DNA of 31,777 bases from CAZWRK01 sp964635875 (GCA_964635875.1 CAZWRK010000051.1:1-31777), one strand, 5' to 3'. Positions 24,311 through 31,777 are shown, counted from the stretch's first letter. Notes: generated by a model not told the origin, from the sequence alone. Program-made: numbers and translations.

Positions 24311-25924
24311 ATGAGCATAAAAAGTCGTCTCATTATTTTGAATTTAATCGCCATCTTTGGTCTGTTGACCATTGGGGCTATCGGTTGGTTCAAACTAGAA
24401 AATGTTAATCATGAACTGCAAACGGTGGCGGATGAGCTCATGCCTTCTGTGATCGCTGCACAACAAGTTCAAGCCCTTCAGAAGGATCAGCGTATTGCGG
24501 GTTTGTACCGGATGTTTAGTCAGAACGCGGGGGAGCGGGAAAGCTTCGACGCCCAACTCAAAACGATCCATACGCAAACCGAAACTGTTTTGGCAACCCT
24601 TACGGCACAAGCGAAAAATGACGAAGAGCGACAAGCTATTGAAGCGCTTCGCCAGCAATCGAGTGCCTACAACGAAGTTTTACAGTCGATTTTTGTGGCG
24701 CTTGACCAAAATCAGCCAGATGAAGTCATTGCCCCTGTGCGGCAGCACGCGCGCGATATTTCGCTCAAGCTAAACACGACCGTCGATGCGCTGCTAGCCA
24801 AACACATCGCAGAGTCTCAGCGCTTTGAACAAGACGCGAGAGCAGAATATGAGACCAGCAAGCTGCAGTTTATCGTCATCATTGTCGGTGGTGCTGTGAT
24901 GCTACTGGTTCTGAGCACCTTATTACAGCGCACCATTCAAGGCCCGCTCGAAAAAACCGTTGCGACGATCACCGAAATCGAAGCCAACTTAGATTTTACG
25001 CGTCGAGTAGACGTTCATCGCCAAGATGAAATTGGCGTGATGGTTGAAGCCTTCAATCGCCTCATTTCTAAAATGCAAGCTTCCATGCAGAAAATCAGCA
25101 CGCAGGTGCGCGATGTCTCCAGCGCGGCGCAAGCATTAAGCCAAACCGCTGACACCGTAGAAGAAAGCTCGCGCCATGCGAGTGAGTCTGCAGCAGATAT
25201 GGCGGCAGCGATTGAAGAAGTGACCGTCAGCATCAACCACATTGCCGAGCGCACCCGCGAGACCGATCAGCTGGCACTCGCATCCGGCCATGCCGCCGAG
25301 CAAAGTGGCGCTGTGATTGTGAACACCGTTGCGGAAATCGATAGCATCGCAACCTCCGTGCATGAAGCCTCGCAATACATCAATACCTTACAGTCCCGCA
25401 GCGAGTCGATCACCTCGGTGGTGAACGTCATCAAAGAAATTACCGATCAAATCAATTTGCTGGCGCTCAATGCTGCGATTGAAGCTGCGCGAGCAGGCGA
25501 GGCAGGTCGTGGTTTTGCTGTAGTGGCGGATGAGGTTCGCAAGTTGGCAGAGCGCACCTCGGCGTCGACCGAAGAGATTTTTGGCACGGTGTTGTCGATC
25601 CGCGAAGGGGCGAATGAAGCGGTGGCGCTCATTAGCCAAGTCGTCACTAAAGTTGAACATGGTGTCGGTTTGGTGCGGGATACCGGCGAAAAAATGCACG
25701 AAATTCGCGGTACCGCCAAACAGGTTGAGTATCAAGTCGGTGATATCGCCAGCTCAATTCAAGAGCAAAGCGAAGCCAGCTTCCTCATCGCCCAAAAAGT
25801 CGAAAATATTGCGCAAGTGGCCGAAGAAAGCAGTGCCGCCGCGCATAGCACGGCCGACAGCGCCAACCATTTGCGTCAATTGGCTAAAAATATGCAAGAC
25901 GAAGTGGCGCTATATCGGGTTTAA
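24311..25924 (+). CDS. Methyl-accepting chemotaxis protein
   Basis: A 537-residue transmembrane chemoreceptor. The first membrane segment is at about 8-28 (ILNLIAIFGLLTIGAIGWF), followed by a periplasmic four-helix-bundle-type sensor of about 155 residues. The second membrane segment is at about 188-208, a HAMP domain at about 210-265, and the long cytoplasmic signalling coiled coil runs to the end. The hairpin tip that binds CheA/CheW is recognisable (INLLALNAAIEAARAGEAGR, then GFAVVADEVRKLAER, about 385-425). There is no C-terminal pentapeptide for CheR docking. The frame is open upstream into the terminator; the ATG before SIKSRL is chosen. The Shine-Dalgarno is weak. The ligand cannot be told from sequence. 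It has its own promoter and terminator and no che genes beside it. Confidence 0.95.
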   Translation: MSIKSRLIILNLIAIFGLLTIGAIGWFKLENVNHELQTVADELMPSVIAAQQVQALQKDQRIAGLYRMFSQNAGERESFDAQLKTIHTQTETVLATLTAQAKNDEERQAIEALRQQSSAYNEVLQSIFVALDQNQPDEVIAPVRQHARDISLKLNTTVDALLAKHIAESQRFEQDARAEYETSKLQFIVIIVGGAVMLLVLSTLLQRTIQGPLEKTVATITEIEANLDFTRRVDVHRQDEIGVMVEAFNRLISKMQASMQKISTQVRDVSSAAQALSQTADTVEESSRHASESAADMAAAIEEVTVSINHIAERTRETDQLALASGHAAEQSGAVIVNTVAEIDSIATSVHEASQYINTLQSRSESITSVVNVIKEITDQINLLALNAAIEAARAGEAGRGFAVVADEVRKLAERTSASTEEIFGTVLSIREGANEAVALISQVVTKVEHGVGLVRDTGEKMHEIRGTAKQVEYQVGDIASSIQEQSEASFLIAQKVENIAQVAEESSAAAHSTADSANHLRQLAKNMQDEVALYRV

Positions 25925-25938
25925 TCGGGGGCAGATCG

Positions 25939-25965
25939 GGGCAAGCAAGGTCTTGCCCTTTTTTT
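25939..25965 (+). terminator. Rho-independent terminator after the chemoreceptor
   Basis: Stem GGGCAAG / CTTGCCC (7 bp) with a 6-base loop, followed by seven T residues at 25959-25965. It starts 15 bases after the chemoreceptor stop and lies 27 bases before the next ATG. Confidence 0.85.
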
Positions 25966-25992
25966 GTCGCTCGATGGAGAGAGTGCACCGCA

Positions 25993-26295
25993 ATGGATGT
26001 CCGTACGATATTGCCCCCCGCCTTTTTCGCGTGGTGCGAAGCTCAACAGCTCACACTGACCTGCCAAAATGAAACCGAGATTCGGTTTGCCGGACAGGGG
26101 CGCTATTGGCAAATTTCTTATTCTTCCCACGATTCTACTTTTGCGCTTGAGCTATTTTCTTCTGACAAGTACGAAAAAGTCCCGCTCGGCGAAACGCTCG
26201 ATCATGCCATTGTCTATTTGAAGCCAGATTTTTCAGAAGATGCTTTTGTTCAAGGCTTGGCCGAGCTTTTTGAACGTGAGACGCGGGTCTGGTAG
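25993..26295 (+). CDS. Hypothetical protein, 100 residues
   Basis: I do not recognise the family. The protein appears soluble and acidic, with no signal peptide or membrane segment. It has two cysteines in the first 25 residues, an aromatic-rich middle (GRYWQISYSSHDSTFALELF) and an acidic amphipathic C-terminal helix (FVQGLAELFERETRVW). A GGAG Shine-Dalgarno precedes the ATG at suitable distance, and codon use resembles the neighbours, which supports a real gene. It begins just after the chemoreceptor terminator with little room for its own promoter, so it may depend on read-through. Its 3' end is 8 bases from the convergent response-regulator gene. Confidence 0.7.
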   Translation: MDVRTILPPAFFAWCEAQQLTLTCQNETEIRFAGQGRYWQISYSSHDSTFALELFSSDKYEKVPLGETLDHAIVYLKPDFSEDAFVQGLAELFERETRVW

Positions 26296-26303
26296 CGCCG
26301 TTG

Positions 26304-27641
26304 TTATGGGTTGCCCTGCAAACCGTACTTTTTGACCTTATCAAACAGTGTGGTTTTTGCCATGCCCAAATCTTGGCTGGCTTGGGTCAAATTGCCCTGA
26401 TGACGGGCGAGCGCCTCGCGTAGCAAGGTGCGTTCAAACGCCTCGACCGCTTCCGAAAAACGCGGGCCGCTGCCTTCTGGTGTCGGTCCGCTATGTTTAA
26501 AGGCCGGTAAGCCCAAGGCAAAACGCTCCGCTACATTGCGTAATTCTCGAACATTGCCCGGCCATGAATGCGCCATCAATGTCGATAAAGTTTGCCGATC
26601 CACCGCAGGCGCTTCGCGGTCAAAACGCAGCGCCGATTGCTGCAAAAAGTGCTCAAACAGCAGCGGAATATCTTCACGCCGTTCGCGCAGAGGCGGTAAT
26701 TCCAGTGTGACCACATTCAGCCGGTAATATAAATCACTGCGAAATGTGCCACTTTGGCCCATCGCGTCAAGGTCGGATTTGGTCGCGGCAATGATTCGGC
26801 AGTCGATCTCAATCGCCTGATTCGAGCCGAGCCGCTCCAACCGTCGCTCTTGCAACACCCGCAACAGCTTAATCTGCAGATTCAGCGGCATGCTTTCCAC
26901 TTCATCCAAAAATAACGTGCCGCCGTGGGCATATTCAATCTTGCCGATACGCCGTTTAGCCGCGCCGGTAAACGCATGCGCTTCATGGCCGAAAATTTCG
27001 CTTTCAAATAAATTTTCCGGCAATCCCCCGCAGTTCAGCGCCACAAACGGCTTACTTTTGCGCTGACTAAAATCGTGCAAACAACTCGCGATCAGCTCTT
27101 TGCCGGTGCCGGTTTCCCCTTCAATCAGCACATTCGCGGCCGTATCCGCGACATTACACATCAAGGCGCGTAGGGCCTGCATCGCCGGTGAGCGGCCGAT
27201 GATCCGCTCTTCTAGGGCTTGCCGTCCGGCCAGTTGTCGCCGTAGTGCACTGACTTCGCGCGCCAAACTGCGTTGCTCCAAAGCGCGGCGGCAGACCTCT
27301 ACCAGTCGTTCGGGCGAAAACGGCTTTTCAACAAAGTCATACGCGCCGTCTTTCATAGCCTGCACCGCCATCGAAATATCGCCATGTCCCGTGATTAAAA
27401 TCACCGGCAAGCTCGGGTCGCGGGCCTTGATCTCGCGCAGTAATGCAAAGCCATCCATTTTCGGCAGCCGAATATCGCTAATCACAATCCCTGCAAAATC
27501 TTCGCCCAAGCAAGGCAGTGCGGCCTCCGCGCTGCTTACGCCGTGACACGGAATATCTTCGAGCGTCAGGGCTTGTTGGCAACCGAGCAATACATGCGGA
27601 TCGTCTTCAACAATCAATACCGATAGCGTTTCATTGATCAT
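26304..27641 (-). CDS. Sigma-54-dependent response regulator, DctD/AauR type
   Basis: A 445-residue NtrC-family activator. The receiver domain (1-125) has the phosphoacceptor Asp56 in VISDIRLP, with Asp13/Asp14, Thr84 and Lys106. The AAA+ domain (about 145-380) has Walker A GETGTGKE, Walker B GGTLFLDEVESMP, and the sigma-54 contact loop reading HAFTGA, where the first Gly of GAFTGA is His222. A Fis-type helix-turn-helix ends the protein (NLTQASQDLGMAKTTLFDKV). The KRRIGKIEYA segment after the loop is typical of the DctD group. It overlaps the kinase gene by 11 bases. Lying next to gltIJKL, it most resembles AauR, which activates acidic amino-acid uptake in Pseudomonas; DctD for C4-dicarboxylates is the alternative, though no dctA or dctPQM is present. 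Confidence 0.9.
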   Translation of the reverse strand: MINETLSVLIVEDDPHVLLGCQQALTLEDIPCHGVSSAEAALPCLGEDFAGIVISDIRLPKMDGFALLREIKARDPSLPVILITGHGDISMAVQAMKDGAYDFVEKPFSPERLVEVCRRALEQRSLAREVSALRRQLAGRQALEERIIGRSPAMQALRALMCNVADTAANVLIEGETGTGKELIASCLHDFSQRKSKPFVALNCGGLPENLFESEIFGHEAHAFTGAAKRRIGKIEYAHGGTLFLDEVESMPLNLQIKLLRVLQERRLERLGSNQAIEIDCRIIAATKSDLDAMGQSGTFRSDLYYRLNVVTLELPPLRERREDIPLLFEHFLQQSALRFDREAPAVDRQTLSTLMAHSWPGNVRELRNVAERFALGLPAFKHSGPTPEGSGPRFSEAVEAFERTLLREALARHQGNLTQASQDLGMAKTTLFDKVKKYGLQGNP

Positions 27642-29352
27642 GATCGTTAGCCTTGGTGACCAGCGGCAACGTCAAAATAAACGTTGCGCCGCCGTGTTCT
27701 GGGGAAGTGGCGTGCAAGCTCCCGCCGACCTCGGCGGCGAGACTGGCGGAGAGGGTCAAGCCCAAACCTAAACCGTGAGGCGCGGGCTTGGTGGTAAAAA
27801 ATGGCTCAAAGAGCGATTGCAACACCGCCTCTGGTAAACCGCTGCCGGTGTCGTGNNNNNNNNNNNNNNNNNNNNNNNNNNNNNNNNNNNNNNNNNNNNN
27901 NNNNNNNNNNNNNNNNNNNNNNNNNNNNNNNNNNNNNNNNNNNNNNNNNNNNNNNCTGCCAGTAATTTTCCCCATCCGATCGACCAAGTCATTAATCGTG
28001 CGCAAATTCGCGCTGGCGGTATCGAGTGCACCGCGTTCGAGAAACCGAATCGTATTGCCGGACAAGGTGCGCAGGGCGGCCAGCGGTTGGTTCAGTTCAT
28101 GGGCAATGCTGGTCGACATTTGCCCAATCACCGCCAGTTTACCGGCCTGAATTAGTTCGTTTTGGGCGCGGCGCAGCGTGGTTTCAGCCTGTTCGCGCTC
28201 GTGAACTTCGGCGGTCAGGCGGGCATTGCTGGCTTGCAAATCGGCGGTGCGTTCGGCAATTTTTCGTTCGAGTTCATTGTTGGCCTGCTGCAGGGCTTCG
28301 CGTGCGGCTAGGCGAGTGGCAATTACTTTACGGCGTTCATTCCATGCAATCAGCAAGAAGGCAATAAACGCAAATAGCACCGCAGCAAGCGCAGCATGGC
28401 TGGCGGCATTGCGGCGCACTTCGACCAGCGGTGTGAGCAAGGTGAAATGCCACGGGGTGTCACTGAGGCGACGGGTTTGCGCCAGATAATTGACCTGCGT
28501 TTGGCGCACACCTTCGCCGGTTTGAAAGGTCATGCGCTCGACACCGGGGGCGATGGTGACGCGTTGCGCGGTGTTTAAGTCCGATAACGCCCACCAGTAA
28601 TATTGCAAACTGCGCGCCAATTGTTCGCGCTTGTCGGGCGTCAGCGGCGTCACGGCATGGAGCTTCCATTGCGGTTCGCTCGATAAAATAATAATGCTGT
28701 TTTCGTCGCTGACAAAAGCTTGTAGCTGGGCGCGTTGCCAGCGTGCTTCGAGAAATTCGAGCCGCACTTTCACCACAGCAACGCCGATGATTTTGCCCTG
28801 CTTTTTGAGGCCGTGCGCCAAGTAATAGCCCGGTTCGCCAATCGTGCTGCCAATCCCGTAAAAGCGTCCTGCTTGGCCTTGCATGGCTTGCTGAAAATAG
28901 GTTCGCCACGCGAGATTTTCATCGACATAGCTATCGGCATCGCGCCAATTGCTGGCGGCGAGGACGCGGCCGGTGTTGTCTAATACATAAACGACGCGAC
29001 TGCCGCTGCGGTTGTTCAGTCCTTCCAAATACACGTTGACCTGTCGCCGTAGGGCAGGGGTCGGGTTCTCAAGCAGGTCTTCTACGCTGGATTCTAGTTC
29101 GAGCAGTGTCGGCAAAAACGTGTATTTACCAATTTCACTTTCGACGGCGCGTGCTTGCAATTCAAGTTGGCGCGCACCGTTTTCTTGCAGGCTGGCAATG
29201 CCGCTGGTTTCGCTCGCGTAGTAGCTGCTGTAGCCAATTAAGAGCATCAGCATCATCAGCACGGTCGGCAAAACCAAGGAGCGGAAAAAAGAAGATTTCA
29301 CGGGAGAACTAAAAGAGGAGCCAGCGAGCGGCGGAAGGCTGGGTTCTAACAT
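27631..29352 (-). CDS. Sensor histidine kinase, DctB/AauS type (interrupted by assembly gap)
   Basis: The partner of the response regulator downstream. From the ATG at 29352: membrane segment about 24-42, a periplasmic double-Cache-like sensor of about 265 residues, a second membrane segment about 312-330, a coiled coil (AREALQQANNELERKIAERT onward), then the dimerisation/phosphoacceptor domain with His418 in SIAHELNQPLAAL. After the gap come the ATPase G1 box DTGSGLP, the F box FEPFFTTK and G2 GLGLGLTLS. The N box falls in the gap. The 34-codon gap is too short for the missing domain, so true length is probably about 630 residues. The frame is open a further 46 codons upstream into gltL and the terminator; that start is rejected. 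Ligand is probably an acidic amino acid or C4-dicarboxylate. Confidence 0.88.
   Translation of the reverse strand: MLEPSLPPLAGSSFSSPVKSSFFRSLVLPTVLMMLMLLIGYSSYYASETSGIASLQENGARQLELQARAVESEIGKYTFLPTLLELESSVEDLLENPTPALRRQVNVYLEGLNNRSGSRVVYVLDNTGRVLAASNWRDADSYVDENLAWRTYFQQAMQGQAGRFYGIGSTIGEPGYYLAHGLKKQGKIIGVAVVKVRLEFLEARWQRAQLQAFVSDENSIIILSSEPQWKLHAVTPLTPDKREQLARSLQYYWWALSDLNTAQRVTIAPGVERMTFQTGEGVRQTQVNYLAQTRRLSDTPWHFTLLTPLVEVRRNAASHAALAAVLFAFIAFLLIAWNERRKVIATRLAAREALQQANNELERKIAERTADLQASNARLTAEVHEREQAETTLRRAQNELIQAGKLAVIGQMSTSIAHELNQPLAALRTLSGNTIRFLERGALDTASANLRTINDLVDRMGKITGXXXXXXXXXXXXXXXXXXXXXXXXXXXXXXXXXXHDTGSGLPEAVLQSLFEPFFTTKPAPHGLGLGLTLSASLAAEVGGSLHATSPEHGGATFILTLPLVTKANDHDQ
27856..27955. 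other. Assembly gap (100 N)
   Basis: Exactly 100 N residues, the conventional placeholder for a scaffold gap of unknown size. It removes the part of the sensor kinase between the end of the phosphoacceptor domain (MGKITG) and the G1 box (DTGSGLP). Confidence 0.99.
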
Positions 29353-29381
29353 AATTTTTCCGTGACAGCGCAAAAAAGCGT

Positions 29382-29410
29382 AAAAAAAGGCGGCCGCTGA
29401 CGACCGCCTT
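29382..29410 (-). terminator. Rho-independent terminator after gltL
   Basis: On the minus strand AAGGCGGTCG / CGGCCGCCTT (10 bp, one G-U pair) with loop TCAG is followed by a T run. It ends the gltIJKL transcript 28 bases after the gltL stop and 30 bases before the kinase ATG. Confidence 0.85.
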
Positions 29411-29437
29411 GGTGAAGCGTCCACTGGATGAGGACGA

Positions 29438-30172
29438 TTAGTGCTGCAGAATTTTCGACAAGAATTGCTGCGCACGATCCGAACGGGCATTGATATCGCC
29501 GAAGAATTCTTCTTTCAGGCAGTCTTCGACGATATGGCCGCGATCCATAAAAATCACGCGATCAGCAACACGACGCGCAAAGCCCATTTCGTGGGTAACA
29601 CACATCATGGTCATCCCTTCTTGCGCCAATTCGACCATCACATCCAGCACTTCGTTGACCATTTCGGGGTCCAGCGCGGAGGTCGGTTCATCGAACAGCA
29701 TCGCAATCGGGTCCATCGACAGCGCACGGGCAATCGCCACGCGTTGCTGTTGACCGCCGGACAGTTGGCCGGGGAATTTGTGGGCGTGGGCTTTGAGGCC
29801 GACGCGATCCAGATAGAGCAGGCCTTTTTGCAGCGCTTCGTCTTGATTGCGTCCCAGTACTTTAACTTGAGCAATGGTCAGGTTTTCGGTGATCGACAAG
29901 TGTGGGAACAGCTCAAAGTGTTGAAACACCATACCGACCCGTGAGCGCAATTTCGGGAGGTTGGTTTTCGGGTCAGAAAGCGAAATGCCGTCAACGACGA
30001 TGTCGCCTTTTTGGAACGGCTCCAGCGCATTGACGCATTTGATCAGGGTGGATTTGCCCGAGCCAGAGGGGCCGCACACCACAACCACTTCGCCTTTTTT
30101 AACTTGGGTGTTGCAATCGGTCAGCACTTGAAACTCGCCGTACCATTTATTGACGTTTTTGATCTCAATCAT
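29438..30172 (-). CDS. gltL: Glutamate/aspartate ABC transporter ATP-binding protein
   Basis: The ATPase of a polar amino-acid importer. The 244-residue protein (E. coli GltL 241) shows Walker A GPSGSGKST (34-42), a Q-loop GMVFQHFELFPHLS, signature LSGGQQQRVAIARAL, Walker B AMLFDEPTSALDPE and the switch His in CVTHEMGFA. The HFELFPHLSITENLTIAQ variant is characteristic of GltL. It follows gltK by 11 bases with an AAAGGA Shine-Dalgarno. It is the last gene of the importer operon, closed by its own terminator. Confidence 0.96.
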   Translation of the reverse strand: MIEIKNVNKWYGEFQVLTDCNTQVKKGEVVVVCGPSGSGKSTLIKCVNALEPFQKGDIVVDGISLSDPKTNLPKLRSRVGMVFQHFELFPHLSITENLTIAQVKVLGRNQDEALQKGLLYLDRVGLKAHAHKFPGQLSGGQQQRVAIARALSMDPIAMLFDEPTSALDPEMVNEVLDVMVELAQEGMTMMCVTHEMGFARRVADRVIFMDRGHIVEDCLKEEFFGDINARSDRAQQFLSKILQH

Positions 30173-30183
30173 GTCTGAATCCT

Positions 30184-30843
30184 TTAGCGCACAATGGCAA
30201 TTTTGGCGTGCAGGCGTTTCACCAGCCGCGACAACGTAAAGCTAATCACAAAGTAAATAATGGCAACGGCGGCATACATCTCGACCAATGTGCCATCACG
30301 GTGAGCGACTTTATCGGCCGCGCCGAGCAAGTCGGTCGCCCCGACCACGTACACCAACGACGTATCTTGGAACAAAATAATGGTTTGCGTCAGCAGCAGT
30401 GGAACCACGTTGCGGAAGGCCTGCGGCAAGATCACGTAGCGCATATTTTGGCCGTAGCTAAAGCCCATCGCCTGCCCTGCGGCAATCTGTCCACGTGGAA
30501 TGGATTGAATCCCCGCCCGAACAATTTCACAGAAGTACGCGGCTTCAAAAATTGCGAAGGTCAGATAGGCGGATTTTTCCGCGCCGACATTCACACCCGA
30601 CAACAACGGCACCAAAATATAGAACCAAAAAATCACCAAGATCAGCGGGATTGAGCGAAACAAGTTCACATAGGCTGCGGCAAAAGCAGATAGTGGCTTA
30701 ATCGACGACAGCCGCGCCATCGCGAGCAAGGTGCCAAAGAAAATCCCCCAAGTCATCGCGAACAAGGTCAGCGAGGTGGAGTATTGCAGGCCGGACCACA
30801 AAAACGGTATGGCCCGTGAAATGGCGTCAAAATCAAAGTTCAT
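30184..30843 (-). CDS. gltK: Glutamate/aspartate ABC transporter permease GltK
   Basis: A membrane subunit of the Glu/Asp importer. The 219-residue protein (E. coli 224) has about five membrane segments and the HisMQ-type permease domain. The N-terminal FDAISRAIPFLWSGLQYSTSLT fits GltK (segment at about residues 5-26), and the coupling-helix EAA motif is GIQSIPRGQIAAGQAMGFS. Its ATG directly follows the gltJ stop (TAAATG), so it is translationally coupled. Confidence 0.95.
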   Translation of the reverse strand: MNFDFDAISRAIPFLWSGLQYSTSLTLFAMTWGIFFGTLLAMARLSSIKPLSAFAAAYVNLFRSIPLILVIFWFYILVPLLSGVNVGAEKSAYLTFAIFEAAYFCEIVRAGIQSIPRGQIAAGQAMGFSYGQNMRYVILPQAFRNVVPLLLTQTIILFQDTSLVYVVGATDLLGAADKVAHRDGTLVEMYAAVAIIYFVISFTLSRLVKRLHAKIAIVR

Positions 30844-31590
30844 TTAGTGGCCTCCCGAGATATAGCCCGGCACACGGGTTTTCTTCTCAATCAATGCCAT
30901 CAGGCGATTGACCGAAAATGCGACGATCAAATACATCACACTGACGATGGTCATGACTTCAATCGGATTGGCTGGCGCATATTCGCCGGTAATTTGACGC
31001 ATTTGGAATGTCAGCTCGGTCACGCCACTCGCCAAGGCCACTGCGGAGTTTTTGAAAATGTTCATAAACTCGGAAGTGAGCGGCGGAATCATGATTCGAT
31101 ACGCCATCGGCAACAGCACATAGCGATAGGTCTGCGCGAGGGTAAAGCCCATGGCGAGACCGGCATTTTTTTGACCGGTGGACAGGGTTTGAATCCCTGT
31201 TCGAATTTGCTCTGCAACCCGTGCCGAGGTGTACAGACCCAGCGAAATAATCGCAGTGGTGATTTCGGGCATTGGCATGTCTTGTTTCATCCATGTGCCG
31301 GCGGCTTCGGGAAGCAGTTCGGGCAACACGAAATACCACATAAACATTTGCACAATCAGCGGAATATTGCGGAAAAGCTCGACATAGGCGGTCGCGATAC
31401 CGGACAGCCACCGCGAAGGCGCGGTGCGCAACACACCGACAATCGAGCCAATGATCAGGGCAATCACGGCGGCAGAAAGCGCGGTGGTGACGGTCCAGCC
31501 TAGGCCGGAAATCAGCCAGTTGTAATAAAATTCGTCTGTATCGGGAACCGCTTGGAGAATGACACCCCAGTCCCATTGATAAGTGCTCAT
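30844..31590 (-). CDS. gltJ: Glutamate/aspartate ABC transporter permease GltJ
   Basis: The second membrane subunit of the importer, 248 residues (E. coli 246). Its N-terminus YQWDWGVILQ and the long first periplasmic stretch before LGWTVTTALSAAVIALIIG are typical of GltJ. The permease EAA motif is GIQTLSTGQKNAGLAMGFTL. About five membrane segments are visible. The final segment IEKKTRVPGYISGGH also fits the family. It follows gltI after a 66-base spacer that contains a stem-loop. Confidence 0.95.
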   Translation of the reverse strand: MSTYQWDWGVILQAVPDTDEFYYNWLISGLGWTVTTALSAAVIALIIGSIVGVLRTAPSRWLSGIATAYVELFRNIPLIVQMFMWYFVLPELLPEAAGTWMKQDMPMPEITTAIISLGLYTSARVAEQIRTGIQTLSTGQKNAGLAMGFTLAQTYRYVLLPMAYRIMIPPLTSEFMNIFKNSAVALASGVTELTFQMRQITGEYAPANPIEVMTIVSVMYLIVAFSVNRLMALIEKKTRVPGYISGGH

Positions 31591-31623
31591 CGTAAAGAGG
31601 CTCCAAATAAAGGTTGGCGAGTT

Positions 31624-31644
31624 GGGGGACCATTTTTGTCCCCC
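31624..31644 (-). promoter_or_regulatory. Stem-loop between gltI and gltJ
   Basis: A 7-bp GC-rich stem (GGGGGAC / GTCCCCC) with a 7-base loop lies 13 bases after the gltI stop. On the gltI-coding strand no T tract follows, so it is more likely a stabilising or attenuating hairpin than a full terminator. Such hairpins after binding-protein genes usually raise binding-protein output relative to the permease. Confidence 0.6.
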
Positions 31645-31656
31645 GTTTTTATTGTG

Positions 31657-31777
31657 TTATACGCCTTTATCCGAAGGATTTTTAATCGCTTCTTTAAGCT
31701 GCGGGCTCATTGGCAGGTTCAGGTTGATGTTTTTCGGCGGAATCGGGCTCATAAACCACTTGTTGTAGATCTTTTCG
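31657..31777 (-). CDS. gltI: Glutamate/aspartate ABC transporter substrate-binding protein, C-terminus (partial)
   Basis: The last 39 residues of a periplasmic binding protein, running off the window edge at its 5' side. The sequence EKIYNKWFMSPIPPKNINLN followed by LPMSPQLKEAIKNPSDKGV matches the C-terminus of GltI, where the KWF...PIPPKN motif is characteristic. It precedes gltJ, gltK and gltL in the standard gltIJKL order. It would bind glutamate or aspartate in the periplasm and deliver it to GltJK. The promoter of the operon lies outside the window. Confidence 0.92.
   Translation of the reverse strand, partial: EKIYNKWFMSPIPPKNINLNLPMSPQLKEAIKNPSDKGV

Noticed and set aside
27631..29352. 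Kinase called as a pseudogene because of the break
   Set aside because: The interruption is an assembly gap; both flanks carry intact conserved motifs in an open frame.

Overview
This 31.8-kb window looks like ordinary chromosomal backbone of a Gram-negative betaproteobacterium. The run kdsD-kdsC-lptC-lptA-lptB-rpoN-hpf-ptsN-hprK-rapZ, HprK in place of a gammaproteobacterial NPr gene, and the protein flavour throughout suggest Neisseriales (Chromobacteriaceae/Chitinibacteraceae type). That placement is inferred from gene order and protein character, not from a search. There are no insertion sequences, phage genes, CRISPR arrays or obvious islands, and no gene-free stretch exceeds 300 bases. 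One 100-N assembly gap lies inside a sensor kinase.

Layout. 1-5.3 kb: the tail of an unidentified gene and its terminator; then on the minus strand a large AsmA-family protein, tRNA-Gly(CCC), a 94-residue unknown protein, tRNA-Thr(TGT) and a KefB-like cation/proton antiporter. 5.5-16 kb: a dense plus-strand series covering KDO synthesis (kdsD, kdsC), LPS export (lptC, lptA, lptB), sigma-54 (rpoN), ribosome hibernation (hpf), PTS-Ntr and HPr-kinase signalling (ptsN, hprK, rapZ), a NusG-domain-II membrane protein, a Gx-family membrane protein, ubiX and the NAD(P)HX repair gene. Most junctions overlap. 16-19.2 kb: a minus-strand operon pepA-holC-cobalamin adenosyltransferase-membrane-anchored nuclease. 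19.4-24.2 kb: the divergent lptF-lptG-glnD operon, closed by a strong terminator. 24.3-26.3 kb: a chemoreceptor and a 100-residue unknown. 26.3-31.8 kb, minus strand: a sigma-54-dependent response regulator, its sensor kinase (with the gap), and a glutamate/aspartate ABC importer gltL, gltK, gltJ and the C-terminus of gltI.

How the genes work together. Five of the seven Lpt components appear in two places (lptCAB and lptFG), with KDO synthesis beside the first. Sigma-54 is encoded in the same window as a regulator that needs it, and the regulator/kinase pair sits downstream of an acidic amino-acid importer, as in the AauRS arrangement of Pseudomonas. GlnD is translated from the lptFG message.

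Most of the window is well-understood core genome. The least explained parts are the NusG-II/Gx/UbiX trio, the promoters of pepA and lptF that appear to share one -35 site on opposite strands, a basic AT-hook-like tail on PepA, a His in place of the first Gly of the regulator's GAFTGA loop, and two small unknown proteins. I do not see convincing evidence for a wholly new multi-gene system.
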